Under the pieces are notes generated by a model. That model ran no database searches. It saw only the letters and a list, made by a program, of their open reading frames with translations, and had not been told where the DNA came from. The position numbers and the translations under genes were made by a program. Shown piece by piece: positions 47,178-60,800 of a stretch of 64,000 nucleotides of DNA (position 1 is its first letter; every line of letters begins with the position of its first letter). This DNA comes from Reclinomonas americana ATCC 50394 (Eukaryota; Jakobida; Jakobea; Jakobida), in NCBI GenBank assembly GCA_048213135.1, contig PS015062.1, positions 16,651-80,650 on the forward strand. Direction: 5' to 3'.

Positions 47178-49371
47178 ATGGCCGCGCCGCGCAAGACGTT
47201 CTCATACGCAGCAGCAGCTGCCAGTGCGCCTGCTCCTGTTGCTGTTGTCGACATTCCCGCTGTTCCTGCGCATGAGGAGCATACAGTCACGACAACAACG
47301 ACAACAACAGCTGCTGCTGCTGTCGTGCCTGACAGTGCATCCTCCGCTGCCTGCGCTTCCACCGAGATCAAGCAGATCTATGTGCTCGATGCAGGTGCGT
47401 GTGTGTGCAAGAAAAGAGGCTATTTTCGCTCGTGCACATGCACATGCACACACGCTTTCACCAGGCGCCATTTTCCGCGGGTTCCGCTCGCTGCCGAGTG
47501 CGCTGCCGTGTGAGTATGTGACCACAGAGGCTGTCATGCGCGAGGTGCGCGATCATCGCAGTCGACAAGCGTTGGGTGAGTCGCTCACGCACTCGTACAC
47601 TCACGAAAATGCTCGCACACTCACTGTGCTGCGCGCAGCGATGATGCCCGAGTCGGTGTCGACTCGTGTGCCGTCGGATGAGGCGGTGCGAGCGGTGATG
47701 GACTTTGCGCGACAGACTGGCGATCTGTACAACCTGTCGATCACTGATGTGGGTCTGATGGCGCTCACGTGGATGCTAGAGAAGGAGGTGAACGGAGGCG
47801 ACTTGTCGCACCTCCGCACGCAGCCGCTGGTGGTTCGTATCGTGTACACTTGCACGCCGGTCTCCGTTCATGCCGTTCATCTTGAGTCGTTGGTGGGCAG
47901 TCTCGTGCGGCACTGGAGCGCGGACTGAAGGTGGCACAAGATGCAGAGACCCGCAGGGAACGCGACAAGCACGAACCGGTCACAGCACCGGCACCAGTTC
48001 ACAAGAAGCAGCCGCCGCCGCCGCCGCAGCAGCAGCAGCATGCGTCTCATCACGCAGGCGCAGCAGTGGGAGACGATGGCTTTGTGACTATGCCCGGTGC
48101 ACCTCCGCCGGCGGTGCGGGCAGCAGTGGCGGCGGCAGAGTTCGCGGCCTTGTCACCCGAAGAGCAGGCGGCTGAGTTGAAACGGCGTGCGAGGCTAGAG
48201 TCACGCAGGCGACAGCGTCAGGCGCGCAAAGCGAGGCTGCGTGCGGCAAAGGCAGCAGCTGCAGCAGGAGGGGAAGGAGGCGCATCTGCGCCTTCTGCTG
48301 ACGCCGATGCTGACGATGACGACGGTGACAGTGGTGAAGAGCGTGTCGAGAGTGCGGAACATGTGGTGGCTGACGGGGAAGAGGAAGAGGAGGAGGAAGA
48401 GGAGGAAGAACAGCAGCAGCAGGTGACTTCAGTCGGTGGATCGTCGTCTGCAGCCGAGCCTGTCGAACCGTCCGGGCCGATCATGCGTGTCACATTCGCT
48501 GAGGAAGAAGACGACGATGACGGCAGTGGTGGTGACGAGCCTGACGACGGCAGTGATTCGGGTGGCGAATGGATCACACCAGAGAATGTGCGCGAGCATC
48601 TGTTGGCCGACGGCGTGGAGGACTCGGAAGAGCCGGTGGCGACAGGGCGTAGCACTGTGGGCTGTGTGACGACCGACTACGCCATGCAGAACGTGCTCAT
48701 GCAGATTGGCCTGTCGGTGATCTCACTGGAAGGCATGCGCATCCGCAAGACTCGCCACTGGATCAAGCGGTGTCACATTTGCCTGACGTTGCGTTGCGAT
48801 CCACTTGCGCCACGTCCGTCCCGTGTGCTCACTGCAGTTGTGCACGCAGATTGGTGACCGACATGAACAAGCAGTTCTGTCCGAGCTGCGGCAATCACTC
48901 GCTGCTGCGCATCTCGGTGACGGTACGACCAAATGGCGTCGTGCAGACCGTCAACTATCGGCGCAAGATCAGCACGCGCGGTACAAGGGTGAGCCGTGGT
49001 TGCTCACACAGTGCGTGTCGCGGTGAGAGGAACTGACTTTCCGTTGTCGCGCGTCGCACAGTATACGATTCCAAAGCCACGCGGCAACAAGAAGGAGAAG
49101 CGCATTATCGAGATTGAGGAGCAGTACCTGAAGGCGGTGCAGCACAGACCACGCAAGGTACCTCCCTCGTCTTTGTTCATCATTACTGTCTGCGCGCTTC
49201 TCACTCTGCCTCTTTCAGTCGCGAGGCGTCAACGTCCTGGACGCTGATTTTAACACGGAGACGCTCTTCAAGCAACACGGCAAGTACAGTGACGTGGTGA
49301 TTGGCGTGGGCAAGCGGAATCCGAACGAGGTCAGGCGCACTGGCCGCAGCAAGAAGAAGAGCAGGATCTAA
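47178..49371 (+). CDS. NOB1: RNA-binding endonuclease NOB1 (20S pre-rRNA D-site cleavage)
   Basis: NOB1 cleaves the 3' end of pre-18S rRNA in late 40S maturation. Seven exons (47178-47394, 47465-47575, 47639-47832, 47901-48787, 48850-48988, 49062-49157, 49219-49371) sum to 598 aa. The PIN domain starts IYVLDAGAIFRGF with the first catalytic Asp; EYVTTEAVMREVRD carries the next acidic residue and LSITDVGLMAL the late Asp. A long acidic/Ala-rich insert follows (48240-48560). VGCVTTDYAMQNVLMQIGL leads to the zinc ribbon: C-H-I-C and, after the 48788-48849 intron, CPSCGNHS. The C-terminus is NOB1-like (YTIPKPRGNKK, NVLDADFNTETLF, basic end). The zinc-ribbon spacing fixes the GTTGCG donor at 48788. 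Confidence 0.94.
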
Positions 49372-49428
49372 GTTGCTTCTTCTAAACAGCGCCATTAAAC
49401 ATTGTGTACCGTGCATCTCAGCTGCGTG
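49372..49428. other. tail-to-tail intergenic space
   Basis: 57 bp between NOB1 and NRDE2 stops; contains GCCATTAAACATTG. Transcripts must overlap at their 3' ends. Confidence 0.4.
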
Positions 49429-52400
49429 CTACCTCTTCTTCCTCCTCCTGCTCTTGCCCTCCGCTTCCTGCTCTTCATCCTCCGCGTCCACGTCGCTGTC
49501 GACGTCGTACATGCAGTCGACCAAGGAGACGCGCACGTGTAGCTCCTTCTCGGCCAGGATGTCGAGCAGGTCGCTGATCTCCTGGTCGGTGAAACCCGGC
49601 GCCAGCACCTCCACGATATCCAACCACAGTCGACGCGCATACGGACAGTCGCGCACGCCACGATACAGCACCTTTTTCGCCTTGTCGTACACATGGTCGG
49701 CCTCCTGTGTTCGCGCCGCCCCGCCAGTGAGCACTTGAAACCTTTGTAGTACACAGGCATCGAAGCAAGTGAACAGCACGCAACAATGCGCCCGGCCTTG
49801 TGCAATCGAAGCGACACTGCCAGCTCGAAACGCAAGTATTCACGCCACAACACGACCGAGCGCCGCGAACTACAGCACACAAACACGCACAGCGAGTCAT
49901 TTTCCAAAGGCCCATTTGACCGACAGGGAGGGGGTTGGACGTACTTGCGATTCTCCAGAGTGGACTCGAACACACTGCGAATGCGGTGTTCCGACGTCAC
50001 CTCGAATAGGCGTTCGGCATAGGCGGAGAAGATGGAGATCAGCGGACAGGTTGTCCGCGTCGACACATCGTCGAGTTCGCGGCGCATCAGAGCCTGCATG
50101 CGCGCACGAGCGTGGATCTGAATCAGACGCGCCAAGAACAGCGGGTGGCCGGGGTACCGTCGCAGCGCACGCATTACAGTCGCGCGCTCCATTCGAGGTG
50201 CCAGTGGCCGCCCACTGTTGGCATGCAATTCGAGAAGCCACAAGTACCTGCGCCACACAAACAAAGACAGCGAGCGAGTGTCACCAAAGCCGCCAGGGAT
50301 CACCCAGTATTTCAAACAACGGCACGCAACAGAGTCCACAGCTCCTCTTCCTCCACGTCGCCCAACGACTGCTCCATGGACTCGTCGTCCACGGACACCG
50401 CGAGTGACATGTGCGGAGTGCGGCAGGCTGGCCACTGCACAGAGAGAATCTCGTCGAGCGCACCGGCTGCGGCAATCATGTCCTGCGACTCGACCGCATA
50501 CACAAAGAGTGCACGGCACTTGAGCAGCTCCAGCATGCCCTCTGACAACACGCGGCGGCGTGACGATGTTGTTTTGCGTGAGGCCACCGACTGTACCACA
50601 CGACAAATGTCGCGGGCACGGTCCTCGTAGACCTGTGCAGCGCGGTGAGGAAATGAGGACACGGCTGAGCACAGACATGCACACATTTACGCACCCGACG
50701 AGCACGCAGAAGGCGCGTGCGCGGCACTGGAGCACCAGCGAACGGCTCAAACTCTGCGGTGTCGACGGCACTGACGAGGATATCTGCAGATGAAAGCAAG
50801 TGAGTGCAGAATGCCACATGCACTCAGCATTGCATCACAGCTGGCGCAACGGAGACATCGCTGCAACTCGCCCTGCTGCAACTCCATTCGTGCATAGTCG
50901 ACGTATACGGTCATGGACAAGTTGCGTTCTTCCGGGGGCAGAGACGCCAGATTGCTGAGCATTGTGTCGTATGCCATGCGTGCCTGCAAAACATTGCCGC
51001 ACCAGTCAGCGCGCCGTCCAATTCCACCAACCAACATCAAAACACACCCGGTCTCGATTCTTGTTGGCGTTCTCCAGCTGGGCGTAGTAGTTGAAGAGCA
51101 GGAGATTGGAAGATTGGTCCTTCAGCAGCGCTCGAGTGAACTTGATGGCTTGTGGTATGCTCTGCGGGGAAGGGAACAGGGTCAGCCAGCACCGCCACCA
51201 TTGTTGCCAATCCCGTCAAACACACACACACACACACACACACCGCTGACTTTTCGAAGTCTAGGAACGAGATGACCAGACGAGTATCGGCGGGGTTCGC
51301 ACGAAGAGCATTGGTGAACACATTGCGCACGAATGCGACGTGTTCGTCGTCGAGCTCCATCGGTCGTCGATCCCACTCCCACTTGCCCTCGGCAGTCTCA
51401 AACAATGACTTGAAGAGCGGCGTCAGCGACGTGCGATTCAGCAGCAGGTCGAATCGCGGTGCGTCGTTCACAGACATGCGACCGGTGAGCGCGGGTACAC
51501 CTGCGGCACAGTGTCAGCAACTGCCAGTCGGAGGGGGATAGCAGAGCCAAGTTCGCAACGCACCGATGAACTCAAGCAACAGACACACAATGTCGGCCTT
51601 GAGTTCCGGGTGCGTGATGGGGAAGATAAACTCGCGCAAGTCGTCAAAGAGAACGATGCGGTTCGGATCGGTTTCGGCGATTGCAGCGTCGAGCACCGGC
51701 CGACCGGGAAGCCACTGTGTCTCACTGGCGCGCTTCTCGCGTCTGTAGAAGCGCATCAGCACCTTGCGATCCACCGTCGGCTCACTCCGTTCTGCACACC
51801 ATGCGTAAGAGAGTGCATTTGTGACAATGAGCGCACAGTGACAGACAGCCAACCTTCAACATGTGCGTTCTTCTTCAGCGACGACATGGACGGCATGGGA
51901 GCAGGGGGAGGAGATGGCGGCTTGTCTGCAACGGTTTCCTCGCGCTCCTCACTCTCCGTGTCAGACTCATCGTCTTCGTCTTCTTCGTGCTCCTCTTTGT
52001 CGCCCTCCTCGTCGCTCTCCATCGCAAGGTCGTGTCGCTCCTCCTCCATCTCCAATTCTTGCAATTTGCGCCATCGCTCCCTCTGCGCCTCCTCATCTTC
52101 GGCGTCCTCTCCCGGCACAGGTGACCACCGACCCGGCTGCATTCATCATCACCAAAGGATGAGCGCACTCGCGCAAGGATGGGCAAGCAAATGATTTCAC
52201 CCGCACCAACATGGGGTCGTCGCCGTCGCCACCATCGTCGCCAGCGGCAGCGCGTGCTTGTGCACTTTCGAACTCATCAGCCCACGCGCTCCATCCTCGG
52301 GCCCCCGCCTCACCCATTCGCGGTGCTTCGCTCTCCCAGAAGCGCTCAAACTCGCGCAGCTGGTTGTCCCAGCGCATCACAAAGATCGGGCAGAAGCAAT

Positions 52401-54355
52401 TCAGCTCCACCATGGACTTGCGTGAGCAAAGCAAAGAAGTGATGAGTGAGGCTCGAGGCACAGGAAAGAGCGCAACCCACCGAGTTACACACCTGCAGCA
52501 GCGCAATGGCTCGCTCCGTGTGCCCCGCACTTTCCTCGATGTGACACAACCGGATGAGCATGCGCAGCATCTGCACCTCGATGTCGTACGACGTGAGATC
52601 GCGCAGGGAGGCATCGGTCTCCGGCCGCGGTCGCAGACCACCCTCCAGTCGTCGTTCACGATCTGCAGCCAACCCGCGTGAGTCATGAACCAAGGCAACA
52701 CAACCAAAAATCGTGGAGGTCAGACCTTCAACAGCACGCTTCACCGGCAACAGCGACGCGAAGGCATCGGCAAATGTCTGTCGCACCGACGACATGGTGA
52801 AATCGGCAAAGTTGCTCAACTTGAACGACAAGAACTCTTCCCACAGTCGCGGACTGCCTGGCACAGCCGCCAGAGCCTCCTTCCACCGTCGCTCGGCTTT
52901 TTCGTTCCTGTGCGCCGGCGTGAGGACGACACACATATGCACACACTCACAGATACCAGCGCAACTCGTTCAGCTGTTCGTAGGCACCAATGTACGCGGA
53001 GATGAGCGACACATTGTGCGGATTGGCGTCCAGCGCCCGCTGCAAAATGCTGATCTTCTTCTCGATAACAGATCGGATGTTGCGCCGCGCCGTGGCCGTG
53101 CCCGTGTTGGTCAGCATGGCGGCACGGTCTTGGAATCGAGCAAACTCCAACCAGAGCTGGATGTCATGTGGTCGCTCCCGAGTCCGCTGGTTGAACTCGC
53201 CGGTGCGTCGGAACAAAAACTGCTCCAGTGTCTCCCCAGCAGCAGCCTGCTCGCCAGAGGCGCCACTGCTACGCACTTGAGCGCCACCAAACCCATCACC
53301 CGTCTCCACGTCTAGCGACACAAACAGTGGCACCTCGCCACCAAACTCGGACGACGGTCGAAAGGCGTCACCAGCGCGCGCCATATCCGACCGCGACAAG
53401 TCGAGCTTCTGCACAGTCTTGGCGCGCTCCAACCGATCATAGTCGGTCATAAAGTACCGGCGACCAGACGAGCGCTACAAAAAAAAAGTCAGTCGGAAGG
53501 GACACAATGTACAGCAAAAAAAGACATGCGCATGCCTTGACAGCAGTCAGTTCTCCGGCAGTGATCATCATCTGGATCCGCCGACCGTGCCAGAACCGTC
53601 GCAGAGCCTCGAGCGGGTCCTCACCACCTGCGCACGACAAAGCGATCAGCAAGCGCCTCGTGGACTGCCAAGCGGGAACGACACAATTCACCGAGTCGCC
53701 TGTAACGCGGAACACTGGCACGATCCAAGCCGCCATACACGACATTGTTGGGATCGCCTCGCGTGTTGATCGAAAAGGCATCAAACGACGGCCTGCCACA
53801 GACGCACATGAGCACGCACCACACAAGAATGTGGCATGCAGAGAGACCACGCAACACTGCAGACACCGAGGTGGCACTCCGTCCCTCACGTTTCGCAATG
53901 CGTCGCTCAATGTCAATGATCTTCTCCACCTCGGTCTTCTTCTGCTTGGACGACTTTTTCTTGCGCTTCTCCTTGTCCTTGCTCTTGCTGCGTTTTCGAG
54001 AGCGCTTCCGATCCGGACTGCAACTCAACAATCAACAACAAACACACACTCTCTCTGTGCGTGTGTGTGTTGAGGAATGCACGTCACCTGTCAGCGTCAG
54101 AATCACTCGACGATGGCAGCGAGGACACCGACGAGGCATCAGAGTCGCCCGGAGACTGCAGACACATGCACACACGCATGCATGAGTGTCATCAGTCGCA
54201 AAGCGACTTGCCTCCACAACTTACCTCTTTCCTCCGTCGCCTCTTTTCACTGCGTTTCTTCTTGTGAGTGCGTGGTGCATCCTCGTCTGCTTTGGTCAGT
54301 GGAGGAGGAGGCGCGGTGAAGCTGCTCAATCGAAGCCAATCGAGACTCGCTGCGC
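49429..54355 (-). CDS. NRDE2: NRDE2 family protein (nuclear exosome/splicing regulator), 5' partial
   Basis: NRDE2 binds the MTR4 helicase in the nucleus and has a half-a-TPR solenoid. The most 5' visible exon (54355 down) begins with a motif close to the N-terminal LDWL of NRDE2 (ASLDWLRLSSF) and continues into a Lys/Arg/Ser-rich stretch (KKKRSEKRRRKE, SPDRKRSRKRSKSKDKEKRK). NNVVYGGLDRASVPRY follows, then the first HAT unit, with RPHDIQLWLEFARFQDRAAM and IEKKISILQRALDANPHNVS (53000-53200), AAVPGSPRLWEEFLSFKLSN, AGHTERAIALLQ, and FWESEAPRMGEAGARGWSAW near 52240-52330, which matches the family's W-x-S-x-E-P-R-x-G-E-x-G-A-R-G-W block. The C-terminal HAT repeats end at the 49429 stop. The first exon with the start lies in or beyond the microsatellite/gap at 54403-54768. 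Confidence 0.9.
51226..51243. repeat. (CA)n microsatellite in an NRDE2 intron
   Basis: Uninterrupted CA repeats within the intron before the exon encoding VISFLDFEKSA. On the gene strand these are GT repeats close to the 5' splice site. Confidence 0.8.
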
Positions 54356-54391
54356 CTGTGACAACTCAGTGAGCAAGTGGCGTTTCTCTGC

Positions 54392-54560
<169 letters not shown>

Positions 54561-54768
54561 NNNNNNNNNNNNNNNNNNNNNNNNNNNNNNNNNNNNNNNN
54601 NNNNNNNNNNNNNNNNNNNNNNNNNNNNNNNNNNNNNNNNNNNNNNNNNNNNNNNNNNNNNNNNNNNNNNNNNNNNNNNNNNNNNNNNNNNNNNNNNNNN
54701 NNNNNNNNNNNNNNNNNNNNNNNNNNNNNNNNNNNNNNNNNNNNNNNNNNNNNNNNNNNNNNNNNNNN
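54561..54768. other. assembly gap 1 (208 N)
   Basis: Run of N following the (CGA)n array. It probably hides the 5' exon of NRDE2, the intergenic region, and the start of the giant repeat gene unless more repeat exons lie inside. Confidence 1.
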
Positions 54769-54812
54769 GTGTTGTATAGCTTATTGCTGCTCACGAGCGT
54801 TCCACTGCGTAG

Positions 54813-57800
54813 CTTTGGCCACTGGATTCACACCGCCGTCTGTGAGAAGCAATGACTCCGCAGCTGTGGTCACCATCGCTGGCTACGAGCTGGAGGGCGG
54901 CTACAGCGTGAGCAGTGTGCGATTCGAGCCGGGAGCTACGTGCACGCCGACGACATCGGGTGCTGCAGCAGGCACAGTGACGACAACCAACCTGGCCATT
55001 CTCGGTGGCGATCGCACACAGTTGTTTGTCACGGTGGGAGGCGCCGGGCTCAAGACCGACATGTATAGTATTTGCATCGAGCGCACTGCGCTCCCAGGGA
55101 CATTTGTCAAAGTCGGTACCTCGCAGCTTCTTGTCGGTTTGTTGCATTCCTCCCCCCCGGCAACCTCATCTCGTACTCGCAACTAACTCTCCCTGTCGAA
55201 TGCAGCTTCTGCCGCTACGTTCTCCCCGAGAACAATGGTCACTGGCGCCCTACCAACATTCACCATTACCGGCATTGGCCTGGACGCTGCATTGTCGGTG
55301 CGGCAAGTGCGTTTCGAACCGAGCACCACGTGTACAGCCACAGTCGCAGGGGCCACGGCGGGCACTGTGCTTGCCTCAGGCACCTTCTCTAATAACATGG
55401 CACGCACCGAACTGTACGTGGGACTCGGTGCGGTCACGCTGGTGCCGCATGTCTACAGCGTGTGCATCGATTTTGTCGCCAATTTCGCTGCTGGCGAGTT
55501 TTCGCGAGTCGGAACACTTGATCTGCTTGTCCGTTGCGTTACGAATGTGTGCGAGATGCGTGTGTGTTTGTTTGTGTTTTTTGGTGCTGAGTTTTTCCGC
55601 CTGTTTCGCACGCGCACATAGCATCGGTGGCGGACTTCAACCCGCAAATTCTCATTGCCGGTGACCCATCACTTCGTGTCACGCTGGTCGGTGTGGCGCT
55701 CGACAGTCCAGTCAGTGTGCGGACAGTGCGGTTCGAAGTCGGCCAGAATTGCACCCGCACCGTGGCCGATGCGCTGCCAGGAACAATCTCGTTTTCTGGA
55801 CCAGCTGCCAGTGCTGCCGACTACAGCACCATGCATATTGCTGTGGGTGGCAGCGGCCTCACGGCCGGCGTTTTTGCCGTCTGTGTGGATTTCACAGGCA
55901 ATGCAGCCACAGGTGACTTTATTCGCGCCGGCACCGTGGACATTCAAGTCGGTGAGCAGCATTTCCCATTCCTACTTTCCACTTGTGTACTATTTTCTGA
56001 ACCCGCCCATGCCAACACAGGAACGTTGACGTCACTTACGCCAAACACGGTACTGGTCGGTGACTCCGCCACTGTCTACACCATCACTGGCACGCTGTTG
56101 GACACTGGAACTACAGTAATGTCGGCGCGCTTCGAACCCTCCCTCTCGTGCTCGCCAGAGACAGCAGGCGCCACTGCTGGAACTGTGGAAGCTGCCGGCA
56201 TGTTCTTCTCTGCCATGAACAGCACAGTGTTGTATGTGTCGGTCGGTGGTGGCGGCTTGCCGGCCTCGACCTACAGCGTGTGTCTCGATTTTGCGTCGGC
56301 GTCTGGCGCGGGAAATTACATTAGAGTCAGCACCGGCTATGTCTTTGTTGGTGTGTGTGTGCCACTTCGTTTTCTCATTTTTTCCCTCGGCGCGTCTTAC
56401 TCACTGGCATGTATGTGTTGGTGTTCTTTTCACTAGCCTCGGTGGCATCGTTCTCGCCGCTCTCAGTGCTGGCCGGGGACCCGTCGGCCGAGCTGAGCAT
56501 CACGGGACTCGGACTGACCGTCTCCACTTCTGTGCGCAACGTGCGCTTCGAGCCCGGCAACTCGTGCACCATTGGTCCTGCGGTGGCCATGGGCACCGTC
56601 CTCGCGCAGGGCCCCTTTGCCTCGAACACCAACTACACCACCCTTCGTGTGGGAATCGGTGGCACCGGCCTGCCAGTCACCGAGTACAGCGTGTGCGTAG
56701 AGTTCACGGCCCGCAATAGCACCTTGCAGTACTATGTCAAGGTCGGCAGCGCGCGTCTGCTAGTCGGTAACGTCATTGTGTTTGCTGCGCGATATGATTG
56801 TGTGCTGTCTGTGCTCACCGTATGTTGCATGCAGCTCGAGTGGACGACTTCTCGCCAGTAACCGTAATGCCAGGCGACGCATTGGCCACTGTGGTGATTT
56901 CGGGTGTCGCTCTGGACTGGCCTTTCAGTGTTGCTGCTGTGCGATTCGAGCCTGCGTTGTCCTGCACCGCGACTGCGGCGGGTGCTGCCACCGGTACGGT
57001 GGTCGCGTCGACCCTGAGTAACATCTCGGCACGAACGAATGTTACGGCAGTTGTGGGTCTCACTGGCTTACCCGCCGCCGAATACGTGGTGTGCGTACAA
57101 CTGGCCGCCGGGACCGGCCTCTACGTGCGCGCTGGCACCAGCCGCCTTCTCGTCCGTTGCGTTCACAACGCGGAAGTTTGCACTCGACGTCCATACTTCT
57201 TATTTACTTTTATTCTGTTACGTGCACAGCATCGGCAACATCATTCACGCCGCCAGCTATCAAGCGTGGCGACGGCACCGAAACCGTGACTCTCTCCGGC
57301 GTTGCGCTTGACGCCACGCTCAGCGTACTCGCCGTGCGATTCGAGCCGGCCTCTGTATGCACTCTGTCAGCAGCAGCTACTCCAGTCGCTGGCTCGGTTC
57401 TCACGAGCGCTTTGTCGAGCAACGCCCCGCGTCAGTTGCTAGTGGCCACTGTTGGCGGTTCCGGTCTCACGGTTGGAGCGCAGTACAGCATCTGCGTGCA
57501 ATACACTGCATTACCGAGCAGTTTCTTGCGAGTCGGCAATGCGAGCCTGCTCGTTGGTGAGGCGCACACGCCTCTTTCAGTTTTTTCCTGTGGAGGTGCT
57601 TGACTCATGCCATGCCTGTGTTTTGCAGCTCTGGCCAACTCCATATCGCCGACGATCGGACCGACTGGCGATCCATCGTTTGTGGTGACCGTCTCTGGCG
57701 TCGCGCTGCACGTTCCCAACAGCGTTGCAGCTGTGCGCTTCGAACCCGGCACAGTGTGCGCTGGTGCTGGCATGCCTCCGGCAGGCTCAGTTACCGCTTC

Positions 57801-60800
57801 CACTATCCTCTCCGACATGACGCAGACATCGGTCGCGTGTACGATTGGTGGGCCGGGCTTAACACCTGGTGCCTATGCCGTTTGCATTGCATACACTGTT
57901 ACCCCGAGCACATACGTGCTGGTGACCAGCACAACACTTGACATACGTGCGTCTGCCCCCGTTGATGAACCGTCTCTCCCCTTGCCGACTCGCGAGCACT
58001 CACATCAAATCGCTGTGCAGCACGGGTCGACACATTTGCCCCGTTGACCATGCCGTCTAGTGATGCCACTGTGCCGATCACCATTAACGGTATTCTGCTG
58101 CTGGCGTCCTTTGACGTTCGAGTGGAGCAGCAGACGACGTGCACGCCAACGGGAGCCGGTGCGGTCGGGTTCGTTCACAGTCTGGCGGCTAATGCGCCGC
58201 GTACGTCGATTATTTTCGACCTCGGTGTCGAGACGTTCCCAGCCGGCGCATACAGCGTCTGTGTTCGCTTTGCTCCGTATCTGACCTACCTCAAGGTCGG
58301 CAGCGCGCAGCTGGCTGTCGGTTCGTTGACCTCCTGGTGTCGTGTTTGAAAACGTCTCTCTTTGGTTCTCGTGCCGTTCTCATGTGCGTTGGATTATGTC
58401 GCAGCCGGTGCGCAATCATTCTCCCCTCGCTTGGTGCGACCGTTGGATGCGACCTTCAGAATCACCATCACTGGACAATCGTTGTCCGCCGCGAACGGAG
58501 TGCGCATTCAGTCGGGCACGCTGTGCTCGGCCGGCGGCACTGTTGGTCAGACGGTGACCATTGATCAGATCGCAGGCGATGGATCGACGCTGAGTTTCCC
58601 CGTTGGCAGCGGGGGCCTGGCTGTCGGCACCTACAGTGTGTGCCTTCGTCTGGCCTCGGGCTTCGTGTACGGCAAGGTGTCACAGCAGAACATCTTTGTT
58701 CGTTGCGTAAGGATGGTGGTGGAGGCAAATGTCTCCGCGCGATCATGCTAACGGTCGTTCATCGCAGCGTCGGCCACTGCATTCTCTCCGCAATCCGTTC
58801 AACTCGGTCGTGCCGCCGCGAGTGTCACGGTGACTGGAACAGGGCTCGACCAACAGAATACGGTGTACTTTGAGCTGGCAGCTTCCTGCACGGCGAATGG
58901 AGGCGGCAATATGGCCATCACGCAGAGTGTGAACAGCGGGCGCACGCAGCTGACCGTCAATGTGGGCGGCACGGGCCTTGTTGCCGGCCGCTACATTGTG
59001 TGTGTGCGTTTCTCCACGGACTTTGTGTCGCAACTGGTGCCCNNNNNNNNNNNNNNNNNNNNNNNNNNNNNNNNNNNNNNNNNNNNNNNNNNNNNNNNNN
59101 NNNNNNNNNNNNNNNNNNNNNNNNNNNNNNNNNNNNNNNNNNNNNNNNNNNNNNNNNNNNNNNNNNNNNNNNNNNNNNNNNNNNNNNNNNNNNNNNNNNN
59201 NNNNNNNNNNNNNNNNNNNNNNNNNNNNNNNNNNNNNNNNNNNNNNNNNNNNNNNNNNNNNNNNNNNNNNNNNNNNNNNNNNNNNNNNNNNNNNNNNNNN
59301 NNNNNNNNNNNNNNNNNNNNNNNNNNNNNNNNNNNNNNNNNNNNNNNNNNNNNNNNNNNNNNNNNNNNNNNNNNNNNNNNNNNNNNNNNNNNNNNNNNNN
59401 NNNNNNNNNNNNNNNNNNNNNNNNNNNNNNNNNNNNNNNNNNNNNNNNNNNNNNNNNNNNNNNNNNNNNNNNNNNNNNNNNNNNNNNNNNNNNNNNNNNN
59501 NNNNNNNNNNNNNNNNNNNNNNNNNNNNNNNNNNNNNNNNNNNNNNNNNNNNNNNNNNNNNNNNNNNNNNNNNNNNNNNNNNNNNNNNNNNNNNNNNNNN
59601 NNNNNNNNNNNNNNNNNNNNNNNNNNNNNNNNNNNNNNNNNNNNNNNNNNNNNNNNNNNNNNNNNNNNNNNNNNNNNNNNNNNNNNNNNNNNNNNNNNNN
59701 NNNNNNNNNNNNNNNNNNNNNNNNNNNNNNNNNNAACTCGGAACTGTGTGCACTGCCTCTGGAGCCGGTACCCTGTTCACGACCTCGCAAGTCATGGGTC
59801 CCGACACCACACTGATCGCGGATGCTCGAGACACTGGCGGTCTAGTTCCTGGCTCCTACTCTGTGTGTGCTCGGCTGGGAACCACCTTTGAGTTTGTTCG
59901 AGTCGGGTCGGACTCGCTCCTCGTCGGTGGGTGATGTTGTCTTACACGCACACACATGTGCGTGTGCGCACTGGCTTTTGATTTCACATCTGTTCTCCAT
60001 GTCTCCCCTCTTTTTTTGCTTCTTGTGCAGCCTCTGTTGGTGCCTTCTCGCCCATCACGCTGGTGGTTGGCGCCGCCAGCGAAGCCGTGGCAATCACGGG
60101 CGTCGCTCTACACCCAACGATCAGTGTCCGCCGAGTTCGCTTCGAACCTGCCGCAGCGTGTACGACCTCTGAATCCATGGCCACGGCGGGGACAGTGATT
60201 GCTACCGGGCCGCAGGTGTCCAACGCCACTCTCTCCGAACTCACAGTTACTGTGGGCGGAACGGGTCTCCCACCTGCCAAGTACTCGGTGTGTGTAGACT
60301 TGGTGGCCAGTTCAGCCAGCGGCAACTACACTGCGTCTGCAGGCACACTGTACGAACGTGAGTATCCCACCCCACCAATGCTCATCGTCCGTCTCCGCTC
60401 CTGTCTCACTCTCTCTCCCCCCCCCCCCTCCCCAGCCGGCGTTACTGCTTTTTCACCGTCCAGTGTGCTCGCCGGCGATGGAACGGCAGTGATCACAGTG
60501 ACCGGCGTAGCCCTCGATCCGCTCATCTCGGTGCGCGCTGTTCGACTGGAACCGCTCGTGACCTCGTGTACGATGAATGCAACTGCACCTACAAATGGCA
60601 CGGTGACCGCCGTGGGCCCGTTCGCTAGCAACGCCAACAATACGGCTCTCACTGTCGTCCTCGGAGGAAGCGGCGCGCCGCCTGGCGAGTACCTGGTGTG
60701 CGTCGACTTTGTGGCCAATCCAGTCGATGGCGGATTCGTCTCTGCCGGCTCCGTGAAACTCCTCGTTGGTGCGTCTGCATGAGTTGTGCGGTGTTTGGAC

